In this document: positions 8,153 through 15,780 of the stretch, piece by piece
Position numbering within the stretch: position 1 is the first letter of the stretch
How the letters are laid out: the number at the start of each line of letters is the position of its first letter
Assembly: GCA_044868295.1 (NCBI GenBank)
Contig: JBIOWF010000340.1
Span: forward strand, 1-27,648
Reading direction: 5' to 3'
Source of the DNA: JBIOWF01 sp044868295
GTDB lineage: Bacteria; Actinomycetota; Actinomycetes; Streptosporangiales; Streptosporangiaceae
Length of the DNA stretch: 27,648 nt
The notes under the pieces: model-generated
Database searches by the model: none
The model's input: only the letters and a program-made list of their open reading frames with translations
Told to the model about the DNA's origin: nothing
Position numbers and translations under genes: made by a program

Positions 8153-8566
8153 TTATTTGGCCTTGACCTGGTCGTACCGCCCGCGCGCGGCCATGATCTC
8201 GGGCATCTGGCTCTCGACCCAGAGGATGACGTCCAGGAGCCGCGCCGTCGCCTCGCGGCCGAGCGGGGTCAGGCTGTACTCCACCTTGGGCGGGATCGTG
8301 GGCTCGGCCTCCCGATGCACCAGCCCGTCGCGCTCCAGGGCCTGCAGCGTCTGGGCGAGCATCTTCTCGCTCACCCCGTCGACCCGCCTGCGCAGGGCGT
8401 TGAACCGGTAGGTGCCCTCGCTGAGCGCGCCGAGCGCCAGGATGCCCCACCGGTTGGTCATGTGCTCCAGCGTCTCCCGTGACGGGCAGGCGCGCGCGAA
8501 GACGTCGAACAGGATCCGCCCGTGCTCGTCGAGCGGGATCTCCGACTCCTTCAGGGTGCTGTCCAT
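8153..8566 (-). CDS. HxlR-family transcriptional regulator (YtfH-like)
   Basis: The protein is 137 residues from the ATG at 8566; a GTG at 8584 would add six residues (MPYSRS) and cannot be excluded. HxlR signatures are all present: a cysteine before the winged helix (RACPSRETLEHM), NRWGILALGALSEG, RFNALRRRVDGVSEKMLAQTLQALERDGLV, the wing PPKVEYSLTPLGREA, and a C-terminal dimer helix. HxlR/YodB/QorR-type regulators commonly use the N-terminal cysteine to sense electrophiles, quinones or diamide and lose DNA binding on modification. The gene is divergent from an NmrA-like quinone-reductase-type gene, the same pairing as E. coli ytfH-ytfG. I infer it represses that neighbour and itself from the shared 110-base region. 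Confidence 0.88.
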   Translation of the reverse strand: MDSTLKESEIPLDEHGRILFDVFARACPSRETLEHMTNRWGILALGALSEGTYRFNALRRRVDGVSEKMLAQTLQALERDGLVHREAEPTIPPKVEYSLTPLGREATARLLDVILWVESQMPEIMAARGRYDQVKAK

Positions 8567-8614
8567 GCTCCTACTGTACGGCACTGCGCCTCAGTTGCTA
8601 CTACCCATGGGTTT

Positions 8615-8635
8615 GTACTGTGGAAAAGTTAGTAC
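8615..8635. promoter_or_regulatory. Candidate HxlR operator between the divergent genes
   Basis: GTACT (8615-8619) and AGTAC (8631-8635) form an inverted repeat with an 11-base spacer. More TACT/AGTA half-sites surround it (CTACTGTAC near 8571, GCTACTA near 8598, TACTACTG near 8633). TACT/AGTA dyads are the known form of YodB/QorR/HypR-type operators. The site lies midway between the two starts, so one binding event could silence both genes. Individual half-sites are short, hence moderate confidence. Confidence 0.45.
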
Positions 8636-8676
8636 TACTGTCCATGGCGGTACCAACTGGGTGAGGAGAACCCCAA

Positions 8677-9183
8677 ATGATCGTCGTAACCGGTGCCACG
8701 GGCGAGCTCGGCCGTCACGTCGTGGAGCAGCTTCTGGAGAAGGTGCCCGCGAGCCGGATCGCGGTGGCCGTACGGAACCTGGAGAAGGCCGCCGACTTCG
8801 CCGCCCGCGGAGTGGAAGTCCGCGAGGCGGACTACAACCGGCCCGAGACGCTCCGCGAGGCGTTCAAGGGCGCCGAGAAGGTGCTGCTCATCTCCGGCAG
8901 CGAGGTCGGCAGCCGGGTGGCCCAGCACTCGGCCGTCGTGGACGCGGCCAAGGAGGCGGGCGTGGGGCTCATCGCCTACACCAGCGCCCCGCACGCCGAC
9001 ACGACGCCGATGCTCCTGGCGGCCGAGCACAAGGCCACCGAGGAGTACATCCTCGCCTCCGGCCTGCCGTACACGTTCCTGCGCAACGGCTGGTACAACG
9101 AGAACTACCTGCAGTCGGTGGCGCTGGGCGTCGAGCACGGGGCGATCGCCGACACGCTCGCCGCGGCGCTCAAGCAGGCCTGA
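8677..9183 (+). CDS. NmrA/QorB-like NAD(P)H-dependent oxidoreductase, C-terminally shortened
   Basis: The start is clear: GAGGAG at 8663-8668, then ATG at 8677. Residues 1-157 match the N-terminal two thirds of YtfG/QorB-type quinone reductases: VTGATGELGRHV Rossmann loop, AVRNLEKA, LLISGSEVGSR, YTSAPHADTTPMLLAAEHKATEEY and FLRNGWYNENY. Complete members run about 280-290 residues, but this one ends at 168. After VEHGAI the sequence jumps to ADTLAAALKQA, which resembles the extreme C-terminus of the family. About 110-120 residues of the substrate domain are therefore missing, in frame, with no remaining fragment before the next gene at 9214. The fold may still bind NAD(P)H, but activity is doubtful. 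It is divergent from an HxlR regulator, as in ytfG-ytfH. It may be an in-frame deletion allele or a functional minimal form. Confidence 0.8.
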   Translation: MIVVTGATGELGRHVVEQLLEKVPASRIAVAVRNLEKAADFAARGVEVREADYNRPETLREAFKGAEKVLLISGSEVGSRVAQHSAVVDAAKEAGVGLIAYTSAPHADTTPMLLAAEHKATEEYILASGLPYTFLRNGWYNENYLQSVALGVEHGAIADTLAAALKQA

Positions 9184-9213
9184 CGCCGGAACGCGTCCCG
9201 GGCCGGCTCGCCG

Positions 9214-10614
9214 TCAGAAGACCCGGAAATGGTGGAAGGTCTCGTACGCGACGTCGTGGGCGGCGAAGTCCGCGGCCTCGGAACGCTTGACCGCGAGATA
9301 GGCGTCGCGGCGCAGCGGCCCGAGGGCCTCCATGAGCAGTTCGTCGGCTTCCAGCGCGGTCAGCGCCTCGCCGAGGGAGGCGGGCAGCCGCCGGCAGCCG
9401 ATCCGGGCCCGCTCCTCGTCGGTGAGGGTCGCCGGGTCCACCTCCACGGGCAGGCCGGGATCGAGCTTCCTGCGGATCCCGTCCAGACCGGCGTGGATCA
9501 CGGCGCCCAGCGCGAGGTAGGGATTCGACGACGAGTCGGACGGTTTGATCTCCAGATTCGTCGAGGCCTCCACGTTTCCGGCCATCGGGGAACATATCCG
9601 GATCGCGGCCTCTCGGTTGTCCGGGCCGTAACAGGCGTACGCTCCCGCCCACGTCTGGGGCGCCAGCCTGCGGTAGCTGTTGACGCTGCCGCAGGTCAGA
9701 GCGACCAGGGCGGGCAGATGGTGGATCAGGCCGCCGATGAAGTGGTAGCCGAGCTCCGACAGCCCGCCCTGGCCGTCCGCGAACAGGTTCTGCCGGAGCG
9801 TGGTGTCCCAGATGGACACGTGCAGATGGGCTCCGTTTCCCGCCTGGCCGGCGATCGGCTTGGGCGCCAGCGACGCCCACATCGCCATCCTGAAGGCCGT
9901 GCCGCGCACGGTCTCCCGGTAGATCACGTGGTTGTCGGCCGCCTTCAGCGCGGTCGCGTGCCTGATCGACAGCTCCTGCTGCCCGGCCCCCAGCTCGGGG
10001 TAGTAGTGCTCGACCGGAATGCCCTGCGTGTCGAAGGCGCGGATGAGCTGCATCGCGTAGTCGTGCGCCAGGTCGAATCCGGACGTTGCGTAGCACAGGC
10101 TGTCGTCGAGCGGAACGAGCCGGTCGGGCCCGCCCGCGGGGTCGGGCAGCCGCCGGCCGAGGGTGAACTCCGGCTCGAAGGCGGCGACGAGCGAGTAGCC
10201 CGCGGCGCCCAGCGCCGCGATGGCGTCCTTGAGGAAGGTCCGCGAGCAGGCCGCCCACGGGTTCCCGTCGAGGTCCCGCAGATCGGAGATCATGGCCGCC
10301 GCGCCCGGGGCGTACGGCAGCGGCACGAAGGTCGCGGGGTCGGGAACGATCCGCACCTCGCCGACCGGTCCCATGCCCTCGACCGGCTGGAGCTGGTCGA
10401 GCATCGACATCGCCATCATCGCCACGGTGTGCCCGATGCCCGTGTGAATTCGCTCACCCAACCGGGATCGGGCCGCGGATTTGCCCCGGATGACCCCGCC
10501 GTGGTCCGCGTAGATGAAACGGACCAGTTCGATGCCCTCGACCTCGACGCGTTCGAGCACCCGCCGAGCCGATGAGTCGAGCCGGCCGTCGGTGACGTTG
10601 TGGGGATCTCTCAT
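9214..10614 (-). CDS. Glutamine synthetase family protein (gamma-glutamyl ligase)
   Basis: This 466-residue protein has the glutamine synthetase layout: a beta-grasp domain (about 25-115, with FIYADHGGVIRGKS), then a catalytic domain with FEPEFTL (E147, E149), PELGAGQQEL (E207, E214), GNGAHLHVS (H263), NSYRRL (312-317), PDNREAAIRI and NLEIKPSDSSSNPYLAL. Metal and ATP residues look intact. The GNGAHLHVS form and absence of the NRSA loop of true GlnA suggest a GS-like ligase (PuuA, GlnA3/GlnA4 or FluG type) that joins glutamate to an amine other than ammonia, such as a polyamine or ethanolamine. No polyamine catabolic genes are adjacent, so substrate cannot be fixed. The ATG at 10614 has no well-spaced ribosome-binding site and may be leaderless. 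It is last in a run of four minus-strand genes. Confidence 0.88.
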   Translation of the reverse strand: MRDPHNVTDGRLDSSARRVLERVEVEGIELVRFIYADHGGVIRGKSAARSRLGERIHTGIGHTVAMMAMSMLDQLQPVEGMGPVGEVRIVPDPATFVPLPYAPGAAAMISDLRDLDGNPWAACSRTFLKDAIAALGAAGYSLVAAFEPEFTLGRRLPDPAGGPDRLVPLDDSLCYATSGFDLAHDYAMQLIRAFDTQGIPVEHYYPELGAGQQELSIRHATALKAADNHVIYRETVRGTAFRMAMWASLAPKPIAGQAGNGAHLHVSIWDTTLRQNLFADGQGGLSELGYHFIGGLIHHLPALVALTCGSVNSYRRLAPQTWAGAYACYGPDNREAAIRICSPMAGNVEASTNLEIKPSDSSSNPYLALGAVIHAGLDGIRRKLDPGLPVEVDPATLTDEERARIGCRRLPASLGEALTALEADELLMEALGPLRRDAYLAVKRSEAADFAAHDVAYETFHHFRVF

Positions 10615-10794
10615 CCTGCCTGACTAACACGGGAAAGCCTGGCACGGAAGAGCCGCCACGCCATCAGGGCACGACGAAGTCGCGGGCTACCCGTGGCCGC
10701 CGGTCGAGACGGCCATGAGCACCACGCGAACTACCGGCTATCGGGGCAGAGATCGGGTCAGTACGGACGGCGACGGGTCCGAGGCTCTGTCACA

Positions 10795-10956
10795 TCACCT
10801 CAGAACCGTCGTGAAGAAGGTCGCCAATCGGGTCGCTCCCGTGTTGATCGTGTCGAACACGTTGTTCACCGCACCCGCCGCGGCCTGCGGCTGGTTGTAG
10901 AGGTAGAAGACCACGAACGCGATGGCCGCGTACGTAAGAACCTTCTTGACCTGCAT
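10795..10956 (-). CDS. Small single-span membrane protein, copy A (53 residues)
   Basis: ATG at 10956 has an excellent AGGAGG (plus-strand CCTCCT at 10964-10969) with a 7-base gap. The product begins MQVKKVLTYAAIAFVVFYLY, one transmembrane helix (about residues 6-20). It continues NQPQAAAGAVNNVFDTI and ends TRLATFFTTVLR. It is clearly paralogous to the 54-residue protein at 11056-11220: KK-[VL]-LTYA at the start, QP then an Ala-rich stretch in the middle, and TFFT near the end. The C-terminal half could form an amphipathic helix. Such 50-60-residue proteins occur in actinobacteria without assigned function. The duplication and strong ribosome-binding site argue that it is real. Topology with a short cytoplasmic N-terminus is an inference from the two lysines before the helix. 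Confidence 0.8.
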   Translation of the reverse strand: MQVKKVLTYAAIAFVVFYLYNQPQAAAGAVNNVFDTINTGATRLATFFTTVLR

Positions 10957-11055
10957 TAGGGGGCCTCCTGCAGTCAGTTTCCCGGCTGTATGTACCCTGC
11001 GACACGGATGATCATATCTAGCCGGGAAGCCATGAGGCCCTACCGGGCCGCCCTT

Positions 11056-11220
11056 TCAGCCCGCCAGCAGCGAGGTGAAGAACGTCGAGAGCCGTTCGGC
11101 TCCGGTGCCGATGCCGTGGATGACGCCGTTGACGGCCGCGGCGGCTCCCGCCGGCTGGGTGAACAGATAGAAAATCACGAATGCGACGATCGCGTAGGTC
11201 AACAGCTTCTTGGTGTCCAT
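11056..11220 (-). CDS. Small single-span membrane protein, copy B (54 residues)
   Basis: The chosen start is the ATG at 11220, giving MDTKKLLTYAIVAFVIFYLF; the frame is open further upstream, but that extension is not membrane-like and has no counterpart in copy A. GGAG lies five bases upstream. One helix spans about residues 6-21, then TQPAGAAAAVNGVIHGIG and GAERLSTFFTSLLAG. It aligns without gaps to copy A over nearly its whole length, including KK, LTYA, QP, GAV/AAV-N and R-L-[AS]-TFFT. The copies are 99 bases apart on the same strand, the product of a tandem duplication that has since diverged. No function is known. A membrane-anchored regulator, an assembly factor or a toxin-like peptide are all possible; nothing in the sequence decides. 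Confidence 0.8.
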   Translation of the reverse strand: MDTKKLLTYAIVAFVIFYLFTQPAGAAAAVNGVIHGIGTGAERLSTFFTSLLAG

Positions 11221-11315
11221 GGGGGCTCCAACCGTGATGTGCTGCCAATCATGCTGCCGCATCGCACCACGGTTCCGTGCGCGATTCGGCGCATACCACG
11301 CCAAGCCTGGGCGGC

Positions 11316-11951
11316 TTACACGCCCAGCCGGGCCTCACGAAGCCGGGCCACGGCGTCGGCGTCGCCCTCGTACGCGACGCGGGCGTGCTTCTGCCTGCCG
11401 AAGGCGAACAGCAGCAGCTCGGACGGCTCGCCGGTGACCACGACCGCGGGTTCGGCCATCTTGCCCGCCGCCTTCTCCCCGCCGGTGCGGCGGAGCACGA
11501 CGCCGACCGGGGATCTGCGCAGGAACAGGCGGCCGCCGCCCTTGACCCGCTTCCAGAAGTGGTCCTCCAGGTCGGCCGGCAGCTCGCGCGGCTCCCAGTC
11601 CGGCTGGGCGCGCCGCGCGTCCTCGTGGTGGATGAACATCTCCACGGTGTTCACCGCGTCGTCGGCGGCCGCGATCAGGCCGTAGGGCGACCATTTCGGC
11701 GGGCCCTGCCGTACGAGATCGACGAGCTCGGGGTAGGGGTGCCCGGCCCTGATCTGGCGTTGCACGGACTCGGTGTATCCCGAGAGGAACGGGATGGCGA
11801 TGCCGCCTACGGCGTCGAGGCGGCGCTCACGTAGCACGAGGTGCGCGGCGAGGTCCGCGGTCGTCCAGCCCTCGCACAGCGTGGGAGCGTCGGGGCCGAG
11901 CCGGTCCAGCAGGTCACAGAGCGCGGCGCGCTCGGCACGGGCGTGGGTCAT
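11316..11951 (-). CDS. TIGR03085-type metal-binding protein (DinB/mycothiol-dependent enzyme fold)
   Basis: This 211-residue protein starts MTHARAERAALCDLL and continues GPDAPTLCEGWTTADLAAHLVLRERR, the N-terminal pattern of the actinobacterial DinB-like / maleylpyruvate isomerase fold, in which a His near AAHL and later His residues bind a divalent metal. VEMFIHHEDARRA (about 104-116) supplies the His-rich second half. It closely follows the TIGR03085 subfamily, whose role is unknown. Related folds are mycothiol-dependent transferases and isomerases, fitting an actinomycete that makes mycothiol. The C-terminal part (GVVLRRTGGEKAAGKMAEPAVVVTGEPSELLLFAFGR) resembles the SCP2-like tail of such proteins. 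It is first in the minus-strand group leading to the small membrane proteins, but its gap of 95 bases makes co-transcription uncertain. Confidence 0.82.
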   Translation of the reverse strand: MTHARAERAALCDLLDRLGPDAPTLCEGWTTADLAAHLVLRERRLDAVGGIAIPFLSGYTESVQRQIRAGHPYPELVDLVRQGPPKWSPYGLIAAADDAVNTVEMFIHHEDARRAQPDWEPRELPADLEDHFWKRVKGGGRLFLRRSPVGVVLRRTGGEKAAGKMAEPAVVVTGEPSELLLFAFGRQKHARVAYEGDADAVARLREARLGV

Positions 11952-12078
11952 TAGGTCAGCCTAGCCAGTGGCCCGGCATGAATCCGAGTCTGGTTCGGCT
12001 TGATTCGGCCCAATGCGGAATTTCCGGATGACCCCGCTGATTGGGTTATCTAGGACTAAAGGCCTGAGGGTGTGTCGG

Positions 12079-12099
12079 TCCGATGGCCGATCCATCGGA
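12079..12099. promoter_or_regulatory. Inverted repeat upstream of the ABC exporter operon
   Basis: TCCGATGG (12079-12086) and CCATCGGA (12092-12099) are perfect inverted 8-mers separated by five bases. They lie 57-77 bases before the exporter start. Size and spacing suit a dimeric repressor operator, for example a TetR- or GntR-type regulator encoded elsewhere; a hairpin in the mRNA leader is the alternative. No T-tract follows, so it is not a terminator. Confidence 0.45.
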
Positions 12100-12155
12100 T
12101 TCGTCCGGGTATGTAACGTCCAACGCAAGAGATCCGACCGAGAGGAACCCGTCGC

Positions 12156-13955
12156 GTGCCGCCAAAGGTGTCAGCCGCCGTCATGCGCCAGGGACTCCGG
12201 GTCATCGGTGTCGCCGTCAGGGCCGAGCCGCGCATGTTCAGCGCCGCCGTCGCCGCCAGCGCGCTCTACGGCGTGATGACCGTCGGCTCCTCGTGGGCCC
12301 TGGGATGGGCGACCGAGAACGCCGTGCTGCCCTCCTTCCGCGATGGCCGGGCCACCACGGGATCCCTGGTGATCGCGGCCCTGCTCATCGTCGGGGTGGC
12401 CGTGCTCAAAGCCGCCGGGATCATGGGCCGGCGCATCCTCGCCGGCATCGTGCAGTATCGGATGCAGGCCTGGTCCAGGCGCTCCGTGACCCGGCAATAT
12501 CTGCGGCTGCCGCTCTCGTGGCACCACCGCCACCCCACGGGGCAGCTGCTCTCGAACGCCAGCTCAGACGCCGAGGCCGCCTGGGCGCCGCTCGCGCCCC
12601 TGCCGATGGCCGTCGGCGTGATCGTGATGCTGGTGACCGCCGCCGGGGCGATCCTGATCACCGACCCCGTGCTCGCCATCGTCGGTTTCCTGATATTTCC
12701 GGCGATAGCCGTACTGAACCTGATTTATCAGCGCAAGCTGTCGCCTCTCGCGACGCGGGCGCAGCAACTCCGGGCGGAGGTCAGCGAGATCGCCCACGAG
12801 AGCTTCGAGGGCGCGCTAGTCGTCAAGACCCTCGGCCGGGAGGACGCCGAGACCACGCGTTTCCAGGCCAAAGCCGATGAGCTGCGCGACGCGAACATCG
12901 CGGTCGGGCGGGTCCGCGGGCTGTTCGACCCGATGCTGGAGGCCCTGCCCACCCTCGGCGTGCTCGCCGTGCTGGTCGTGGGCGCCGCCCGGCTGGACGC
13001 CGGAAGCATCATCGCGGGCGACCTGATCCAGGTCGCCTACCTCTTCACCCTGCTCGCCTTCCCGATCCGCGCGCTCGGCTGGGTGCTCGCCGAGCTGCCG
13101 CGCAGCGTCGTGGGCTGGACCCGCGTCCAGGACGTCCTCGACGCGACCGGCTCCATGGCGTACGGCACGGCGGCGCTGGACGCGAAGGGCCCCGCCAGGG
13201 TCGAGGTCCACGACATGACCTACGGCTATGACCCCGAGTCGCCGGTGCTCCGGGGCGTCACCTTCGACGTCGAGCCCGGGCGGATCGTCGCCGTCGTCGG
13301 CCCCACCGGCTCGGGCAAGTCCACGCTCGCCCATCTGCTCGCCCGCCTGATCGACCCCGACAGCGGCGCCGTCCGGATCGACGGAACCGACCTGCGAGAC
13401 GTGGTGCGGGGCGACGTGAGCGCCTCCGTCTCCCTGGTCCTCCAGCAGGCGTTCCTGTTCGACGACACCGTGCGCGGCAACGTCGCCCTCGGCCTTGACA
13501 CCACCGACGAGGCCGTCTGGGCGGCGCTCCGGCTCGCGCAGGCCGACGGGTTCGTCGCCGCCCTGCCCGACGGGCTGAACACGCGCGTCGGTGAGCGCGG
13601 CGCCACCCTCTCCGGCGGCCAGCGCCAGCGCATCGCCCTCGCCCGCGCGCTCGTGCGCGATCCCCGCCTGCTCATCCTCGACGACGCCACGTCGAGCGTG
13701 GACCCGCAGGTCGAGAAGCGGATCCTGGCGGGCCTCGGCGCCGCCGAATCCACTGTGATCGTCGTCGCCTATCGGATGGCCACCATCGCGCTCGCCCACG
13801 AGGTCGTCTACATGGAGCACGGCGCCGTCGTGGACCACGGCACACACGAGCAACTGCTCGCCCGCTGCGAGGGATATCGCAACCTGGTCACCGCGTACGA
13901 GCGGGAAGAGGCCGAGCGGGCCGCGATCGACAGCGATGAGGAGGTCGTGGCATGA
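12156..13955 (+). CDS. ABC exporter half-transporter, degenerate-site subunit
   Basis: This 599-residue protein has a type I exporter membrane domain (six helices, residues about 20-310) fused to an ATPase domain. Walker A is GPTGSGKST (382-390) and the signature is canonical LSGGQ (485-489). Walker B ends LILDD, so Asp510 replaces the catalytic Glu, and the switch histidine is replaced by Tyr539 (VVAYRMAT). It should bind ATP but not hydrolyse it in its own site. GTG at 12156 is preceded by AGAGG (12141-12145). The next gene encodes the complementary half-transporter, so the pair forms a heterodimer like TM287/288, BmrCD or LmrCD. Substrate is unknown; such pairs export drugs, lipids or peptides across the cytoplasmic membrane. 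The inverted repeat at 12079-12099 may regulate it. Confidence 0.9.
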   Translation: MPPKVSAAVMRQGLRVIGVAVRAEPRMFSAAVAASALYGVMTVGSSWALGWATENAVLPSFRDGRATTGSLVIAALLIVGVAVLKAAGIMGRRILAGIVQYRMQAWSRRSVTRQYLRLPLSWHHRHPTGQLLSNASSDAEAAWAPLAPLPMAVGVIVMLVTAAGAILITDPVLAIVGFLIFPAIAVLNLIYQRKLSPLATRAQQLRAEVSEIAHESFEGALVVKTLGREDAETTRFQAKADELRDANIAVGRVRGLFDPMLEALPTLGVLAVLVVGAARLDAGSIIAGDLIQVAYLFTLLAFPIRALGWVLAELPRSVVGWTRVQDVLDATGSMAYGTAALDAKGPARVEVHDMTYGYDPESPVLRGVTFDVEPGRIVAVVGPTGSGKSTLAHLLARLIDPDSGAVRIDGTDLRDVVRGDVSASVSLVLQQAFLFDDTVRGNVALGLDTTDEAVWAALRLAQADGFVAALPDGLNTRVGERGATLSGGQRQRIALARALVRDPRLLILDDATSSVDPQVEKRILAGLGAAESTVIVVAYRMATIALAHEVVYMEHGAVVDHGTHEQLLARCEGYRNLVTAYEREEAERAAIDSDEEVVA

Positions 13956-13992
13956 CACGGGGACCCGGCACGGCGCGGACGGTGGGGGACCG

Positions 13993-15759
13993 ATGACCTT
14001 GCAGGCGGCGGAGAGGTCGGCATTCGAGACGTTCCGGCATGGCCTGCGGCTGTCGCCGGAGTTCCGGCGCGGTCTCGGCGGGACGCTCGCGCTGGCCGTG
14101 CTCGCCACCCTCGGAAAGATCATCGTGCCGGTGGCCGTCCAGCAGGTCATCGACCGCGGCCTGCGCGGCGCCACGCCCGACCTGCCGTTCATCCGGAACG
14201 CCGTCGTCGTCTGCGCGCTGGCCGTGCTGCTGACGGCGGGATGCGGCTACCTGATGAACGTCCGGCTCTACCGGGCCACCGAGTCAGGCCTGGCCACGCT
14301 GCGCGGCAAGGGGTTCCGCCACGTGCACGACCTGTCCGTGCTCACCCAGAACACCGAGCGGCGCGGCGCGCTGGTGTCACGGGTGACCGGCGACGTCGAC
14401 CAGATCAGCACGTTCATGCAGTGGGGCGGGCTGATGATCATCATCGCGTTCGGCCAACTGCTGATCGCGACCGTGCTCATGGCCGTCTACTCCTGGCAGC
14501 TCACGCTCCTCGTCTGGGCCTGCTTCCTGCCGCTGGTGCTCGTCCTGCCCCGGTTCCAGCGGCTCGTGGCCCGCGGCTACACCACGGTCCGCGAGCGCTC
14601 CGGCGACGTGCTCGCCGCGATCAGCGAGGCCGTCGTCGGCAGCGCCGTGATCCGCGCCTACGGCTCGGAGGACCGTACGGCCTCGCGCATCGACTCCTCG
14701 GTCGACGCCCAGCGCGCCGCCCAGACCCGCGCCCAGATGACGATCGGCCTCACCTTCCCGATCAGCGAACTGGTCGCCTCGATCGCCCTGGCCGGGGTGG
14801 TGCTGCTAGGCGTCAGGCTGGGCATGGACGGCTCGATCACCGCCGGTCGGCTGATCGCCTTCCTCTTCCTGATCATGCTGTTCATCGCGCCGCTGCAGAC
14901 CGCCACCGAGATCCTGAACGAGGCGCAGAACGCCGTCGCCGGATGGCGGCGCATCCTCGGCGTCCTCGACACACCGGCCGACGTCGCAGACCCCGCCGAC
15001 GGCGAGACGCTGCCCCGCGGCCCGATCTCGGTGTCGTTCGAGGACGTCGGCTTCTCCTATCCGGGCGGCGTCCCAGTGCTCCACGGCGTGTCCGTGGACA
15101 TCCCGCCGCGCACCCGGCTCGCCGTCGTGGGGGAGACCGGATCGGGCAAGACGACCTTCGCCAAGCTGCTCACCCGGCTGATGGACCCGGAGTCGGGCCG
15201 GATCCTGGTCGACGGGGTCGACCTGCGGAACGTGCGGTTCTCGTCGCTGCGGGAACGCATCGTCATGGTCCCGCAGGACGGGTTCCTGTTCGACTCGTCA
15301 CTCGCGGAGAACGTCCGCTTCGGACGGCCCGACGCCACCGACGACGAGATCCTGCTGGCGCTGACCGAGCTCGGCCTCGCCGACTGGCTGGAAGGCCTGC
15401 CCGCCGGCCTCGACACCCCCGTCGGTCAGCGCGGCGAGTCGCTGTCGGCGGGGGAGCGCCAGCTCGTGGCCCTCGCCCGCGCCTACCTCGCCGACCCCGA
15501 CCTGCTGCTGCTCGACGAGGCCACCTCTGCGGTGGACCCGGCCACGGAGGTACGGCTCGCCCGCGCCCTGGACGGGGTGACCCGGGGCCGTACGGCGGTC
15601 TCGATCGCCCACCGGCTCTCCACGGCCGAGGCCGCCGACGAGGTGCTGGTCTTCGAACGCGGCCGCGTCGTCCAGCGCGGCCCCCACGCCGACCTCGTCA
15701 ACCAGCCCGGCGTCTACGCCGACCTCTACACCTCCTGGACCACCGCCACCCGCTCGTGA
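13993..15759 (+). CDS. ABC exporter half-transporter, catalytic-site subunit
   Basis: From the ATG at 13993 the protein has 588 residues. GGGGGA at 13984-13989 supports this start; an in-frame ATG at 13936, inside the previous gene, would add 19 residues. The exporter membrane domain covers about residues 20-320. The ATPase has Walker A GETGSGKTT (380-388), Walker B LLLLDE with catalytic Glu509, and switch His540 (SIAHRLST). Its signature is LSAGE (484-488) rather than LSGGQ. Paired with the upstream subunit, its intact Walker motifs face the partner's good LSGGQ, giving one active site. Its altered signature faces the partner's degenerate Walker B and switch residue, giving one non-hydrolytic site. 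Gene order and motif complementarity strongly support a heterodimer. Substrate is not predictable. Confidence 0.9.
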   Translation: MTLQAAERSAFETFRHGLRLSPEFRRGLGGTLALAVLATLGKIIVPVAVQQVIDRGLRGATPDLPFIRNAVVVCALAVLLTAGCGYLMNVRLYRATESGLATLRGKGFRHVHDLSVLTQNTERRGALVSRVTGDVDQISTFMQWGGLMIIIAFGQLLIATVLMAVYSWQLTLLVWACFLPLVLVLPRFQRLVARGYTTVRERSGDVLAAISEAVVGSAVIRAYGSEDRTASRIDSSVDAQRAAQTRAQMTIGLTFPISELVASIALAGVVLLGVRLGMDGSITAGRLIAFLFLIMLFIAPLQTATEILNEAQNAVAGWRRILGVLDTPADVADPADGETLPRGPISVSFEDVGFSYPGGVPVLHGVSVDIPPRTRLAVVGETGSGKTTFAKLLTRLMDPESGRILVDGVDLRNVRFSSLRERIVMVPQDGFLFDSSLAENVRFGRPDATDDEILLALTELGLADWLEGLPAGLDTPVGQRGESLSAGERQLVALARAYLADPDLLLLDEATSAVDPATEVRLARALDGVTRGRTAVSIAHRLSTAEAADEVLVFERGRVVQRGPHADLVNQPGVYADLYTSWTTATRS

Positions 15760-15780
15760 CGTACAGGCAGCCACCTGGTG

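Noticed and set aside
9229..10575. Long plus-strand open frame (448 codons) opposite the glutamine-synthetase-like gene
   Set aside because: The minus-strand frame has all catalytic motifs; the plus-strand translation has none and is a composition artefact.
12816..14192. Long minus-strand open frame (458 codons) across both ABC genes
   Set aside because: It spans the junction of two clear ABC genes in antisense and shows only Gly/Asp/Val-rich filler sequence.
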